Below are positions 1-10,689 of a stretch of DNA of 64,000 bases, piece by piece. The DNA comes from Symbiodinium natans (Eukaryota; Sar; Dinophyceae; Suessiales; Symbiodiniaceae). Position 1 is the stretch's first letter. Every line of letters begins with the position of its first letter. The translations under genes were made by a program, and so were the position numbers. A model generated the notes under the pieces. The model worked only from the letters and a program-made list of their open reading frames with translations. It had not been told where the DNA came from and searched no databases. The stretch is taken from positions 101,208 through 165,207 of the forward strand of contig CAJNDS010002336.1 in assembly GCA_905221605.1 (NCBI GenBank), in the 5' to 3' direction.

Positions 1-595
1 CATTCACTGACAGCATCCATCATGGCCTGCAGCAACATGTTCGAAGCATGGATCGCCTGGGTGACAAAATTTTCAAACAAACCCCAATTGCTGCAGCTCG
101 CTTACGAATAACAAATGCAGCGCACTGCTGCTGATGCACGGGCTTTGCTAGTGTTCCGCATTGCTGCAAAGGTAAGGTTCCAGCGCAGAGAGCAGCCTCC
201 TGCCGCTCCCAATAAGGATAAGGATCCTGCCGTAGCAGCGGGCATTCTGACCTGCAGCCTTTACAGCTGCCACTGTAGTGGCTGCCACGGCCCTGTGATC
301 GATGATGTTATTCTGTTCAGCAACGACCCAAATCAAGGCCGACGTGGCCTGTCCTGTAACGGGTACCGGGAAGTTTTGCTGGGCTCTGCTGGCTGCAGAG
401 GAAGTGGGGGACGGGTCTCTTGAGATCGTCGGCGCTGCTTGCGGTGTAATTACGAGGCTGCCTGGTGTGGATCGGCTTGGCCCCTGCAGCCAGGGCTGGT
501 CCCATGAATGATCGTCCCTTCACTGTCCCTTCCCTTCGCTTCTCTCTCTCTTTCCTTCTTTCTTTCTTACTGGTCTCCGCTTAGGCCTCAACCTT
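1..595. other. No recognisable gene
   Basis: Only short overlapping frames on both strands, with no recognised motif. A short pyrimidine run lies near 535-570. Nothing supports a gene. Confidence 0.5.
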
Positions 596-1070
596 ACCCC
601 GCAGGCACCCGAAGCATGACTTTTGCCAAACAATCTTTGTTGAGAGTATGGGAATAGGTTCTGGGCTTTAGCGAAAATTCTTTGGTGGCAATAGGTTGAA
701 GCCTATACCTTCAACAAATAGTGAGTGCGGGAACATTCAAGGGTACAGCCCGCAGGCACCCGAAGCAGAAAATACGGGAACTTAACGAAATTTCTTTAGC
801 GGCGAAGGGAAATGCATGGTTTCAAAATGTTTTGAACTTTGAATAAGCCTAAAGCTTCAACAAATATAGGGTTAACAGGAATAGGGCTTAGGCTTCAACA
901 TCAAGGGCACACCCGCAGGCACCCGAAGCATTACTATTATTCCTAAGCGTTACTCATGTACAAGTATTAAGGAATAGGGTCTGGGTCTTTACTTTAAACG
1001 AATAACAAGCGTTCAGGAAAACTTTTTGAGAACATGATAGAATCTGCTTAATTAGTGGAACTCCTGAGGG
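596..1070. repeat. Three diverged tandem copies, about 155 bp
   Basis: The core GCAGGCACCCGAAGCA occurs at 601, 752 and 915. Each copy is followed by related AT-rich text containing AATAGG, CTGGG and TTCAACA blocks, so this is an old tandem repeat with spacings of 151 and 163 bp. No coding potential is seen. Confidence 0.75.
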
Positions 1071-1172
1071 TTTCAGCATGTTTCAGCCAGTGGCCTACTT
1101 GTTCATCTTACTCAGCTTTACTTTGGTAGGTCTTCTGCGACAAAAGCCCAGCATCCACCCCCTCTGCCCACC

Positions 1173-1258
1173 CAAACCCTAAACCCTAAACCCTAAACCC
1201 TAAACCCTAAACCCTGTTTAACCCTAAACCCCAAATCCTACAGGCCCTAAACCCTCAA
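1173..1258 (-). repeat. Interstitial telomeric repeat (CCCTAAA)n
   Basis: Six nearly perfect CCCTAAA units followed by decayed ones. TTTAGGG is the plant-type telomere repeat, also used by dinoflagellates and chromerids. It lies well inside the window, so it is interstitial unless this end of the contig is subtelomeric. Confidence 0.9.
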
Positions 1259-1397
1259 CCTTAGTGTGGTATTTTGGGTATCTAGGAGAGGGCTGCTGGA
1301 GGCTTCACGTTCACAGTTCTGGAACTAAGGACAAGCATCTCTACCGGTACAGCTTTGCGGACGATTTGAAGTCGTATCAAGAACATTTGAAGGATGC

Positions 1398-1439
<42 letters not shown>

Positions 1440-1884
1440 TATCATAACATATGTGTGTCCGCCGACCCCCCGCCAGGTGGGCGGCGAAGGTTTGTGTTAC
1501 GTTTTTCATTGCCCACCCCGCCTCCAGTTTTTGAACCCGCGCCGTCCACACCGACAACCCACCCCACCGCCCACACTCAAAGCCCTAGGTTAGGAAGTCC
1601 ACCTGCATGCCACTGTAACCTGCTGATAGGCATACGCGTCGCAACTAAGAGCAGGGAGCGGCCGGCCCATGACCTGCAAATTCAATCAACAGACCCGCTG
1701 TGCGTCTGAGAATCCAGCCACAGTCGCTGTAGAGGGTAGGTGGCGCGAGTCGAGATCAACAGCACACGCCATGTCCTGAGCCTGTCGCTTGTGAACCGAA
1801 CTTTCCTTTTTGGTCGCGAGCTCCAGACTCTAGACAATCACATGCAGCACATGCTGACCTTGACATCAACTCCACGGTGTGGCA
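1259..1884. other. Gene-free stretch with a TA microsatellite
   Basis: Holds a (TA)n tract at about 1398-1437. Open frames on both strands are short and share no recognised motif. Confidence 0.5.
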
Positions 1885-2010
1885 GGGTGTGGCCTTGCCT
1901 GGGCATCGGCCCCGGCTGGCTTGTTCAGGAAGACTTGTTGCGGCCTCAGCGGGTGTCACCAATGTCGTAGCCCGTGGAACCTTCTCGAAGATTTCCTTTC
2001 AGGGCTTTCC
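1885..2010. repeat. Dispersed repeat, copy 1 (partner at 8268-8390)
   Basis: This stretch aligns with 8268-8390: both contain GTGGCCTTGCCTGGGCAT, then a CTGGCTTG..TCAGG block, a GCCTCAG..GTCA block, AACCTTCTCGAA and CCTTTCAGGGCTT. Divergence is visible throughout. Neither copy keeps a clear shared reading frame, so a dispersed repeat is more likely than a conserved exon. Confidence 0.7.
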
Positions 2011-2975
2011 TTGGTGTTGGCCTTCGTTCGGCCCGTTGTGGGCAGGGCGCTGAGGGACGCTACTTAAGCCTCATCGCTTTTTTTGCCTAGCTGACAACCA
2101 GTCTATGAATCTGAATGTTTCCAGCCAGAACTTGTGGTGTTTGCTTCTATGGCATAGTTGCTTCGACAGAACCGCAGCCTCGACAATATCGCAGAAAGAG
2201 AAAGAGGCGATGTCAAAATGAGATAGGATAACATAAGATAAGGCAACAGTGTATAACATAGGCCACCGTTCATTTCGACGAAATCTGCAAATGCCAAGGT
2301 GTGGGCTTTTCTAGCAGCAAGATTCCTTGAATTGTGTTTTCCGTCCGACTCAGTAGCCTCTCGAGCTGATCCTTGGATGCCCCTGCCCGAGCCGATTCCC
2401 GCACTGCTTCCACCTCTCCAGGAATTTCAAGGATGTGTCGAGCTGTGGTAGCTGGCATATGAGCTTTTTCTGGCACAGCACGGCGACCTGACGCGAGCAT
2501 GTCATCCTAGCAGTGTTCGCTGTGGGAGACGTCAGGGGCGCTAAACCGAAACCTCGGCCCTACAGACTCCCCGTGCCCCATGCTGGACTTCTGGGCGGGG
2601 ATTTAGGTTCAGGCTTGCTGCCACATCCCCTGTTTGCCCCCCTTTGACAAGTCGCTAAGAAGCACAGTGCCACAGATGTTGCCGCTTTGGCAGCACCCCA
2701 CGCGTCGCATCGATGCGAGCTGAGACGGTTCACCGTTCTTGGCAGTCGCGAGCCGTGGCCACCCGAGAAAAGACTTGGGAGCTTTTGCGGTGCCAATCCC
2801 AGGCTCGACTAGCTGTAGTTGCCGTCGATGTGGTGTGTGCAGTGCCGCTGAGCCCTAGATCCCGTCTGCAGGCTTTCGTGAGCAGTATCGATGCCAGGGG
2901 CCTTCAAGAAATGGTGGGGTGTTTCCGTGATCCAGATGTATCTTCATTTCTTCATTTATTTGTAGTACAAGTTGA
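2011..2975. other. No recognisable gene
   Basis: Mixed-sequence DNA with short frames on both strands. No domain, RNA gene or strong repeat was recognised. Confidence 0.45.
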
Positions 2976-3435
2976 GAACTGGAATCGATGTTTCCGTGAG
3001 CTGGCTTCATGAGCCGGCCGGCTGTTCATTGGTTTGTAGTACCAGCTTAGTTCTGGAATCCATGTTTCCGTGAGCCGGCTGGTCTTTCATCGGTTTCTAG
3101 TACAAGTTTAGTACTGGAATCGATGTTTTTTGTTTGTAGAGCTGGCTTTTTTGCCCCAGCTCTTTTCAAACCCCGTCAATCGCCCCCCGCCCCGGGCCCC
3201 ACCCACCTCGCGCCGCAGCCCTTCTCCAACGCCCCCATTCTTTTCAGCACCCCTTCCCCAGCCTTTGGCAACCTCCCATGCCACCAGCACAGTGAAATCC
3301 CCTTCCTGCTGCCCCCTCCCCCGCCCCCTGCAGCTCCCTCACTTTCCGTTTTCCGTGAGCTGTCTTGGTTTTTAGTACAAGCTTACTACTGGAATCGATA
3401 TTTCCGTGAGCCGGCTGGATTTTCATTGGTTTCTC
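2976..3435. repeat. Imperfect tandem repeat around TTCCGTGAGC
   Basis: Copies of a block reading TTTCCGTGAGC(T/C)GGC, then TTCAT(T/C)GGTTT.TAGTAC.AG.TTA..TGGAATC, occur near 2985, 3056, 3120 and 3350-3425. The first copies are about 70 bp apart. A GC-rich, C-rich stretch (3150-3345) splits the array. Confidence 0.65.
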
Positions 3436-3924
3436 GAGCAAAATTGCCCACTTGCACATTGAGAGGCGATTCTCTTTCCTTTTCCGGATAAGAGTGTTTT
3501 ATGGCCCTCATGTGGCCCTAAACCCTGAGCCTCCTTTTTAAGACATTGCGCCCGCCTGTGAGCCCAGGAGCTCCAAGCCAGCCCTCCAAGTCCCCTGGGC
3601 GTGACAGAGAGACTCAAGACCCTAAACCCGAAACCCCTTTTTTTACAGCCCTAAACCCTAAACCCGAAACCCTACACCGAGGCCAGGCCAGGGACTTTGC
3701 CGAGCGCGCTTCTGGTAGCGGGCCTCAGCAGTGACAGTGTCTGGCAGCCTCATCTCTTGTCGAAGGTCGAGTGCAGGTCGAGTGAATCTGCTGGCTGGTT
3801 CTTAGTAGGGAATGAGGGAATTCGGGCTCTGTGTATGGTTCCGTGTCGCCGTGTCAGCAGGCCCCCCCCCCCACCCCCCAATCGTATCCCCGCTCAGCCC
3901 TCCCCCTCCACCGAAGCCCAACAC
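3436..3924. other. Gene-free, scattered telomere-like words
   Basis: Isolated CCCTAAACCC-like words near 3635-3680 and a poly-C run near 3861-3878. No gene recognised. Confidence 0.5.
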
Positions 3925-4205
3925 CCTCACGCAAAGCCTAAACCCTATACCCTTTACATGCAGGTCTCTGAAGGCCTATACCCTCAAACCTAAAACCCGA
4001 AACCCAAAAACCCAAAAATCTCAACCCTAAAGCCTGTAACCCTGAACAAACGTTTGAAACCCTTAAAACCCTTCAACACCCTACACCGAAGACACAAGAC
4101 CTTGAAAACACTAAAAACCCTAACGCCCTAAACCCTTTAGACCCTAACGCCCTAAACCCTTTAGACCCTAACCCTAAGCCCCAACCCCCAAACCCTAAAT
4201 CCTAA
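3925..4205 (-). repeat. Decayed telomeric repeat tract
   Basis: Dense variants of CCCTAAA, CCCTAAAACC and CCCTTTAGACC with point changes. It reads as an old interstitial telomere array. A short local duplication (CCCTAACGCCCTAAACCC) is visible at 4119-4155. Confidence 0.8.
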
Positions 4206-4424
4206 ATGCAGCATGTGCACCCTTTCAGGGATTTTCTAAGGGCCCTAATTTCCTCATTCCCTACTCTGAAGCAGGGGGTGTGTTGCCGAGCTGAGCACGA
4301 TCTTTTGCCGACGAGAGCAATCTTCCCTGCCAGCACACAAGCTGTCGTCGTTTCTGCGGGCTCTGTCTGCACATAAGGTCTTTTATCCTGCTCGTCCGAA
4401 GCGACTGGTATCACATCTTTACTA

Positions 4425-4905
4425 CAAAAAGTATTGTTTTTCAGGGTGTTTCAGGCGGTTGTACGTCTCGGAAGCAGAAGTGATATAGCATGCTACGGGA
4501 ACTGTGCTGTCATATCTCAATACAGCAAGCATTCAGGGCATATTAGAGCTCAAGGAGTAAGCCAGAAGTGTCGGGGGGTTTCGAGTTCGAGGGGTAAGCC
4601 AAAAGTTTTCTTGGACACTTTACGATAACATTTTTAGGGGGGCGCTTCAGGTGTTTGTACGCCGCGTAAGAAGAAATGACAGAAATCATCTCATATAGCA
4701 TGCTACGGGAACTGTGCTGTTTTTCTTCATATGGCGAAAGTATAGGGTGGTCTTGCGTTGAATGGGTACGTAAGCCAGAAGGCTTTGTTTAAATACTTTA
4801 CTGATATATTTTAGTTTTTCAGAATGTTTCAGGTGGTTGTACGCCTCGCAAGGAGAAACGATATAACATGCTACGGGAACTGTGCCGTCTATTGCAGAAT
4901 TAAAG
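4425..4905. repeat. Tandem repeat, three copies of 170-210 bp
   Basis: Each copy runs from TTTTTCAG(G/A).TGTTTCAGG.GGTTGTACG.CTCG through ATATA.CATGCTACGGGAACTGTGC. Core positions are 4482, 4692 and 4860. A further copy lies about 10 kb away near 14,285-14,470, so the family is both tandem and dispersed. No protein reading is conserved. Confidence 0.75.
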
Positions 4906-4949
4906 AGTTTAAATAATCTAACTATGAAGGCCCCGATTTAAATATGAGC

Positions 4950-5965
4950 CGGTCAAAACTTGCCGGGATCCTCTTGGCGCCCTGCTAAAGTCCTGCAAAT
5001 AACTTTGCCGGTCAAAATTTGCCGGGATCCCCTTGGCACCGTGCACAAGTCCTGCCAACACACAAAACAGACGAGGGTCGGAACAGCATTTGGGGGGTCA
5101 AAATTTGGCGGGATCCCCTGGACACTCTGCAAAAGTCCTGCAAATACCACACAAAACGCAAAAGGGTAGGAACAACATTGCCGGTCAACATTTGCCGGGA
5201 TTCCCTTGGCACCGTGCACAAGTCCTGCAAATACCACACAAAACAGAAGAGGGTAGGAACAGCACTTGGGGTCAAAATTTGGCGGGATCCCCTCGCCAGC
5301 TGCAAAAGTCTTGCAAATACCACACAAAACGGAAAAGGGTAGTAACAACATTTGGGGTCAAAATTTGCCGGGATCCCCTTGGTGCCCTGCAAACGTCCTG
5401 CAAACACCACACAAAGCGGAAAAGGGTAGGAACAACATTTGGGGTCAAAATTTGCCGGGATCCCCTTGGTGCCCTGCAAACGTCCTGCAAACACCACACA
5501 AAGCGGAAAAGGGTAGGAACAGCATTTGGGGGTCAAAATCTGCCGGGATTTTCTTGGCGCCCTGCAAAAGTCTTGCAAATACCACACAAAACGGAAAAGG
5601 GTAGGAACAACATTTGGGCTGCAAAATCTGCGGGATCCCCTTGGCGCCCTGCAAAAGTCCTGCAAATACCACACAAAACGCAAAAGGGTAGGAAAAACAT
5701 TTGGGCTGCAAAATCTGCCGGGATCCCCTTGGCACCCTGCAAAAGTCCTGCAAATACCGCGAAAAAACGGAAAAGCGTAGGAACAACTGCCGGTCAGAAT
5801 TTGCCGGGATCCCCTTGGCACCGTGCACAAGTCCTGCAATACCGCACAAAACAGACGAGGGTAGGAACAGCATTTGGGGGGTCAAAATTTGGCGGGATCC
5901 CCGTGGCACCCTGCAAAAGTCCCGCAAAGACCACACAAAACGGAAAAATGTAGGAACAACTTTAA
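4950..5965. repeat. Satellite-like array, unit about 85 bp
   Basis: About eleven or twelve copies of a unit built on GGTCAAAATTTGCCGGGATC, a CCTTGGCGCCCTGCAAAAGTCCTGC block and ACACAAAACGGAAAAGGG. Long open frames appear on both strands (306 and 275 codons), but they follow from the repeat lacking stops and shift register between units. They are not annotated as genes. Confidence 0.9.
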
Positions 5966-6640
5966 CGACCTGATGTTACATGTATCCAAAATTGGGCTGT
6001 CCTTTACTTTTTCCTGTAGCAAAACCACCTTAAATCGACACCCACACCGGAGACCTCCATTTCTTGGAAGCCTTGAAAGAAAAGGTGCTTCTTTGTCCAC
6101 TTTCACGTTTCGTTCGTTTCATTTTGGGTCCCCTTTGTCATTCAATTATGAAATATTCAAAGCATGTATACTATTTTAAGCAGGGCGTCCAAGACTTTAG
6201 AGTGTTTCGGGAGTCTTCCTTTTTCTGTAGCAAAACCTAGAAACCCTTGATGGATGCAGTACATCGCAGATGCCCAGGACGACATCTCAGCTTTTTCTAT
6301 TTCGGTTGTTTGGCTGCCCGCTGCCCGGGCAACCTCAACCAGCTCCGCAGCCTCACCGAGTGCCTCACGATGTAATGCTTGCTATCGGCTTCGCGAAATG
6401 CATTTGGCATTTGTGATCCCGCAACCCAAAAGTAGCACAAGCAAGGAGTGGCACCAGCAAGCACGCAGTGGCCCTAGAACCCAAGCCCGTGCCCGATGTC
6501 ATGGCCGGTTAGCCCAAGGTTCTACAAAGAGGACCTGTCATCACTGGCACACCTTCACGACACGCTGCCACAGTGCGAAACCCCCGAGCCTTGCCTGGCT
6601 GGAGGTCCGGGGACGGAACTTAGCACAACGTGCATGCTTT
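5966..6640. other. No recognisable gene; short duplicated word
   Basis: The word TTTCTGTAGCAAAACC, with small variation, occurs near 6010 and 6218. An open frame of 164 codons (6254-6748, plus) overlaps the better minus-strand exon candidate at 6646-6864 and has no recognised motif. Confidence 0.45.
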
Positions 6641-6645
6641 TCTAT

Positions 6646-6864
6646 CTACACGGTGGCTGAACTCCGCAGTAAGTCCCGAGCCAACTCCAAGGCTTCGCGT
6701 GGTAGCGGATATTCGATGCGCTGTGCGGAGCTGGGGTCTCGCAAGTAGATCTTGTCCGACTCATCAATCTCGAACACTTCAAAGAACTGGTGCTGGGACA
6801 GCCCAGTGTAAGCGCTCGGGGGGAGCTTCCAGCGACACCGCACTTTGTCACCAGCTTGCAGAGC
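6646..6864 (-). CDS. Candidate exon, unknown protein
   Basis: A minus-strand exon-like segment of 72 codons plus stop. It begins after a good acceptor (CTACCTGCAG|G) and contains AGDKVRCRW, FEVFEIDESDKIYL and a charged helical tail (LPREALELARDLLRS). Its composition is protein-like, with acidic and hydrophobic alternation and no repeats. A short beta-rich, Tudor- or SH3-like fold is conceivable from the AGDKV..W opening, but this is a guess. If it is the last exon, TAG at its end is the stop. The upstream exon could lie near 6880-7055. No function is assigned. Confidence 0.45.
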   Translation of the reverse strand, partial: ALQAGDKVRCRWKLPPSAYTGLSQHQFFEVFEIDESDKIYLRDPSSAQRIEYPLPREALELARDLLRSSATV

Positions 6865-7184
6865 CTGCAGGTAGGGTTGAGGGTTTATAGCATGTATCTG
6901 CGAACCCTTGCCGCGGCGCCCGTCAAAACATTGGTTTTCGCATCGACTCCCCGCTCGCCACCTTCGGTGCACCTTCTGGCACGTGCCTACAGGTAAGAAG
7001 TGCGAGTTGTCTTCGAGATGGAACAGCTCTTCACAGTGGGAGGCAGCTTGTCCGGCTTTCCACTACACCCTCACCCGCCTATCCCCCTGGCGCCACCTCT
7101 CACCGCTCTCCCGCGTGTTTAGGAGGTTTTTAGGGCTCCCAAACCAACCCAGCTGATGCTGCTGATGCGGGTGCGCGCGGGCAA

Positions 7185-7790
7185 AGGCAAAGGCAGGAGA
7201 AAGAGAGACAGAGAGAAGGAGAAGAAGAGAGAAAGAGACAAAGGTGAACGAAGAAGAGAAAGATGAACGAGCAAGAGAAAGTGAGAAGCTAGAGAGGGAG
7301 AGAGATAAAAAAAAAAAAAAAAAACAAAGGCAAGAGAAAGAGAGAGAGAGAGAGAAAGAGAACCAGAAGAAGACCAACAGCAACAGAAAGAAAAGAAAAA
7401 AGAAAAAGGTGAAGGAGAAAGAAAAAGGTGAACGGGAAGAGAAAAGAGAGGGAGCGAGAGGAAAAAAGTGAGAGAGAGAGAGAGCGGAAAAGAAACAAAG
7501 AAAGACCAACAGCAAGAGAAAGAAAAAAGAAAGAATGGTGAGGGAGAAAGAGAAAGAGCAAGAGCAAGAGAAAGAGGAAGAGGAAAGGGAAAGAGAAAGG
7601 AAAAGATAAAGAGACAGAGAAGAGGAAAGATAAAGAGAGAAACCGAACGAGAAAGAGAAAACAAACAGGTACTGAGAAGCGGAAACAGACAAACAAAAAA
7701 AGGGAAAGCGAGAAATAAAGAAACAGACGGAGAGCGGGAAAGATGAAAAACCAAGAAAAAGGGAAAGAGAAGACAGTGCAAGGTTCGAGG
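7185..7790 (+). repeat. 600-bp purine-only strand (GA-rich mirror-like tract)
   Basis: The plus strand is almost purely A and G, with GAGA, AAAG and poly-A words and a few C interruptions. The long frames here (209 and 227 codons minus, Ser/Leu/Phe-rich; plus-strand Lys/Glu/Arg-rich) are composition artefacts. Such tracts can form triplex (H-DNA) structures. Confidence 0.9.
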
Positions 7791-7926
7791 TTTCGTCTTC
7801 ATGTTTTCGGGGGCGGGGGCCGGCCCGTGCCGCTAGGCCTAAAATATGGATCTGGTTACAACTACTACCCTTCCACCCACACGCCCTGCTAACAGGTTGC
7901 GAGTTGCCTTCGATTCGAGAAAGGAC

Positions 7927-8151
7927 CTACAGTAGCTCTCCACGGCCACGCTTACGTCTGGCCATGCCCAAGATGTTAGTGCCGGAGCTGTCGTTTTCAT
8001 TGGTTTCTTTGGATTGCGGCTCGTGGGACATAGCTTGTCGATCCAGCTTGCGCATCATGTGCTTGTTCCCAACAGTTGAAAAGTTCTGGAACGGGTATGC
8101 GGAGCCAGAAGGAGATCTGCATGCCCACCCCGCAACAAAGACCTTACCGTA
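7927..8151 (-). CDS. Candidate exon, unknown protein
   Basis: A minus-strand frame opening after a possible acceptor (CCATGGCAG|T) and reading about 74 codons to a stop. It starts YGKVFVAGWACRS and ends in a basic stretch ARRKRGRGE. The composition is exon-like but no family is recognised. The same start also contains GGTAAG, so it could be misread. The plus-strand frame over the same bases is less protein-like. Confidence 0.25.
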   Translation of the reverse strand, partial: YGKVFVAGWACRSPSGSAYPFQNFSTVGNKHMMRKLDRQAMSHEPQSKETNENDSSGTNILGMARRKRGRGELL

Positions 8152-8267
8152 CTGCCATGGATCCAGCCTTGGCGTGGTTGGTGTTCTTCTCCTTCTCATG
8201 GTTCCTGTTGTTCTGGCTGTCCTGGGTATGCAGAAAGGAAGCTTGGGAGGTTGCATGTTGAAGGAGG

Positions 8268-8390
8268 TGTGGCCTTGCCTGGGCATAGGCTTGGTCTGGC
8301 TTGCTCAGGGAGACTCGTCTCAGCCTCAGAGGGCGTCATCAACGTCGTAAACCCGCTGAACCTTCTCGAACATGTCCTTTCAGGGCTTGT
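8268..8390. repeat. Dispersed repeat, copy 2 (partner at 1885-2010)
   Basis: Diverged copy of the sequence at 1885-2010, sharing GTGGCCTTGCCTGGGCAT, AACCTTCTCGAA and CCTTTCAGGGCTT in the same order. Confidence 0.7.
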
Positions 8391-8845
8391 TTTGGTTGAG
8401 GATGTCACTTGAGGTAGAATGCAGTCCTAACACAAAATAACTGCGCAGAGACTCCGGGGCTTTCTGACCTTTCCTCTGGCCGCGCCTGCTTCTTCGGCTT
8501 CATTGCTGAATCGTTAACTGGGCTCTGTTGCCGCACACAAAAGCCGCAGATCTCAGCTGAGACCATGTTCTCTTTCGAGGACCCACCCATCCCCCATACT
8601 TCTGAATACTATCAGGGAGCCTGCCGCTTCTGGAGCTGGGGCATGGACTCAGCGTGGCCTCGAGATCGCTCCTGGATGCAAAAAGCATCATTTGGGCATT
8701 TCCAAAAATAGGGGATACTCTTCATAAACCCCAAAACTACCCAAAAAAGTAGAATCCTTATTTCAGGAACCCCAGAAGAGTAATTAACCCCATTTTCGGA
8801 AACCCCCCCATATGGTGAATGTAGTGAATATAGTGCTCGGGTCCG
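8391..8845. other. No recognisable gene
   Basis: Mixed-sequence DNA, slightly AT-rich near 8690-8830. Only short frames, no motif recognised. Confidence 0.45.
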
Positions 8846-9062
8846 ACTGAATCTTGCCATGCGTCGACAATCGCCAGCTATCGCGATCCCTGCGACAGTT
8901 GCCGCTTCGGACCCGCAGTGACACCAAAACGATGCCACAACGTGGGTTTCCGCAAGCTGCGCGACGGCCACAAATGCTTGCGGGCTCTGAGGCTACTGTA
9001 ATTCCAAGAACAGACGCACGAACCACAAACCCTTTCAGGGCTCATTTGGTCCCCAAGGGACG
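8846..9062. repeat. Dispersed repeat of about 220 bp, copy 1
   Basis: Aligns along its full length with 10248-10477. Shared blocks are TTGCCATGCGTCGACAATCG, ACCAAAACGATGCC, GTGGGTTTCCGCAAGCTGCG and CCTTTCAGGGCTCATTTGG, ending in CCCCAAGGGACGAGTAAAG. The two copies differ by many substitutions and small gaps. Confidence 0.85.
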
Positions 9063-10010
9063 AGTAAAGTCCGAGGAAGTATCAGCGAGTCGACCCCCAA
9101 CCCGCTCCAGAAGGCAAACCTCCCGCCGCTGACCAAAATGGCCAAACCGACTCAATGTCCTGACCTTAAGGTTTAGGATTTAGGGTTGCAGAAGGCGTGC
9201 TCCTCTGCTTGCAAGGAGAGGCTCATGGCCTTCGCCAATTCCAGCTGCTCCTGCTTGAGGGAGCAGTTCGACATCCGAGCGTGTCCTATCTGTGTCTCCC
9301 CCTTTCTCTCTCTGTATCTCTTTCTTTTTGCGCACTTAACAGAATATCCGATGCCTTGGAGTACCCAACACTTCCGTAAATATCTATTCTAAGATCACTT
9401 CTCCCTTCCACTCCCCTCGCCCCTCCACAGTTGGGTCTGTATCTCTCTCTATCTCTCTCTCTAAGCCTAGGGTTGAGGGTTTGCCCTACAGCACCAAAAC
9501 CAGGTGCCTCCTCCATCACTCGCTGCAGTTCTGCACTGCACGGCGAGGCATCCTCAAGGAACTTCGGGTTTGGGCACCTAGGTCCTAGGTGCAACGTCAA
9601 AGATATTCAAGAACCCTGGGCTTTCAGGGCAGTTGGGTCCCAGGCAAGCCAAAGGATCTATGGGGTTCAGGGTTTAGGATTAGGGTTTAGGATTTAGGGT
9701 TTAGGGATAAAGTGTGGGAGTTTGGGGGTACGGGGTGTGAAAGAGTATAAGGCTCTGAGGGTTTATGCGGTATCTCTTTTGAGACTCGCCTAAACCCTGA
9801 ACCTCTGTGGAGCCTTCATATACGATGTCTCCATATCATAACTAGGAAAATGTCGATTTTCTCGATATAGGAAGACCTCGAGTATCTGAATTTGTTGTAA
9901 TAGGAAGAGATTTTATCTGCGTTCTTGGGACAACCATTGTCTCTATTTTGTCAAAGGAAAAGCCTCAAATTCCCTGTGCGAAGAATTAAAGCCCGAGTGA
10001 CCCCCGACTC
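9063..10010. other. Gene-free with telomere-like words and CT tracts
   Basis: TTTAGGG-like words near 9170-9185 and a longer decayed tract at 9660-9712. Short TCTC tracts lie near 9300 and 9440-9465. No gene recognised. Confidence 0.55.
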
Positions 10011-10247
10011 TTGGCAAGCTTGAGGGCGGTCGCTGGGGCACAAATTCAGCAAAAGATTCCGAAGCAGTGTAAGCCCCAAAACGGCTCCCCCAAGCCATCC
10101 GGTTGGTGCCGACACGGGCGGAGGAACCATTTCGGCGTCAGGGGCTACTGCTGCTTCGCAAATGTGTCGGCGTCAGGGGGTAATTCGGCTTCACACCGTA
10201 ATTCAGACACCCCGAAACGTCGCGTCAGACAATTTGGCGCCACAATG

Positions 10248-10477
10248 GCCGACTGATTCTTGCCATGCGTCGACAATCGTTAGTTTTCGCGATCCCCGCG
10301 ACGGTTGACGCTTCTGACCCGCCGTGATGCCAAAACGATGCCAAAACGTGGGTTTCCGCAAGCTGCGTGACGCCCACAGATGCTGGCGGGCACTGAGGCT
10401 ACCGTGATTCTTAAAAAAGTATATGAACGAAAAAGCCTTTCAGGGCTCATTTGGTGGTCCCCAAGGGACGAGTAAAG
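10248..10477. repeat. Dispersed repeat of about 220 bp, copy 2
   Basis: Partner of 8846-9062 in the same orientation. A short A-rich change (TTCTTAAAAAAGTATATG) replaces the matching part of copy 1. Confidence 0.85.
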
Positions 10478-10609
10478 ACCAGGTACTGTAAGTACCTACA
10501 CCCAAAACCCTCACCCCCCCTTGCAGGAACCTAATACCCAACCCGCCCGGGGACATTTCTGCCCAAACAAGTACCAAATTCCACATCCAAATTAGCGGTT
10601 GAACAACAC

Positions 10610-10672
10610 CTTTTCACACATATTATATATATATATGTATACACATATATATGTATGTATATATGTTGATCT
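10610..10672. repeat. AT/ATGT microsatellite
   Basis: Alternating TA with TATG and ACAT words. The open frames crossing it are artefacts. Confidence 0.85.
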
Positions 10673-10689
10673 ATTTTTACAGGGCGCCC

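Noticed and set aside
5012-5953. Opposed open frames of 275 and 306 codons
   Set aside because: Both come from the 85-bp satellite array, and their register drifts between units.
4950-5965. Regularly spaced repeats as a CRISPR-like array
   Set aside because: Spacers are themselves repeated, there are no cas genes, and the context is eukaryotic.
7063-7802. Ser/Leu/Phe-rich frames of 209 and 227 codons that look membrane-like
   Set aside because: They are the translation of a purine/pyrimidine tract.
9125-9150. CCAAAATGGC resembling the reverse complement of the dinoflagellate spliced-leader core
   Set aside because: Only about ten bases match and the rest of the leader does not, so a relict spliced leader is not supported.
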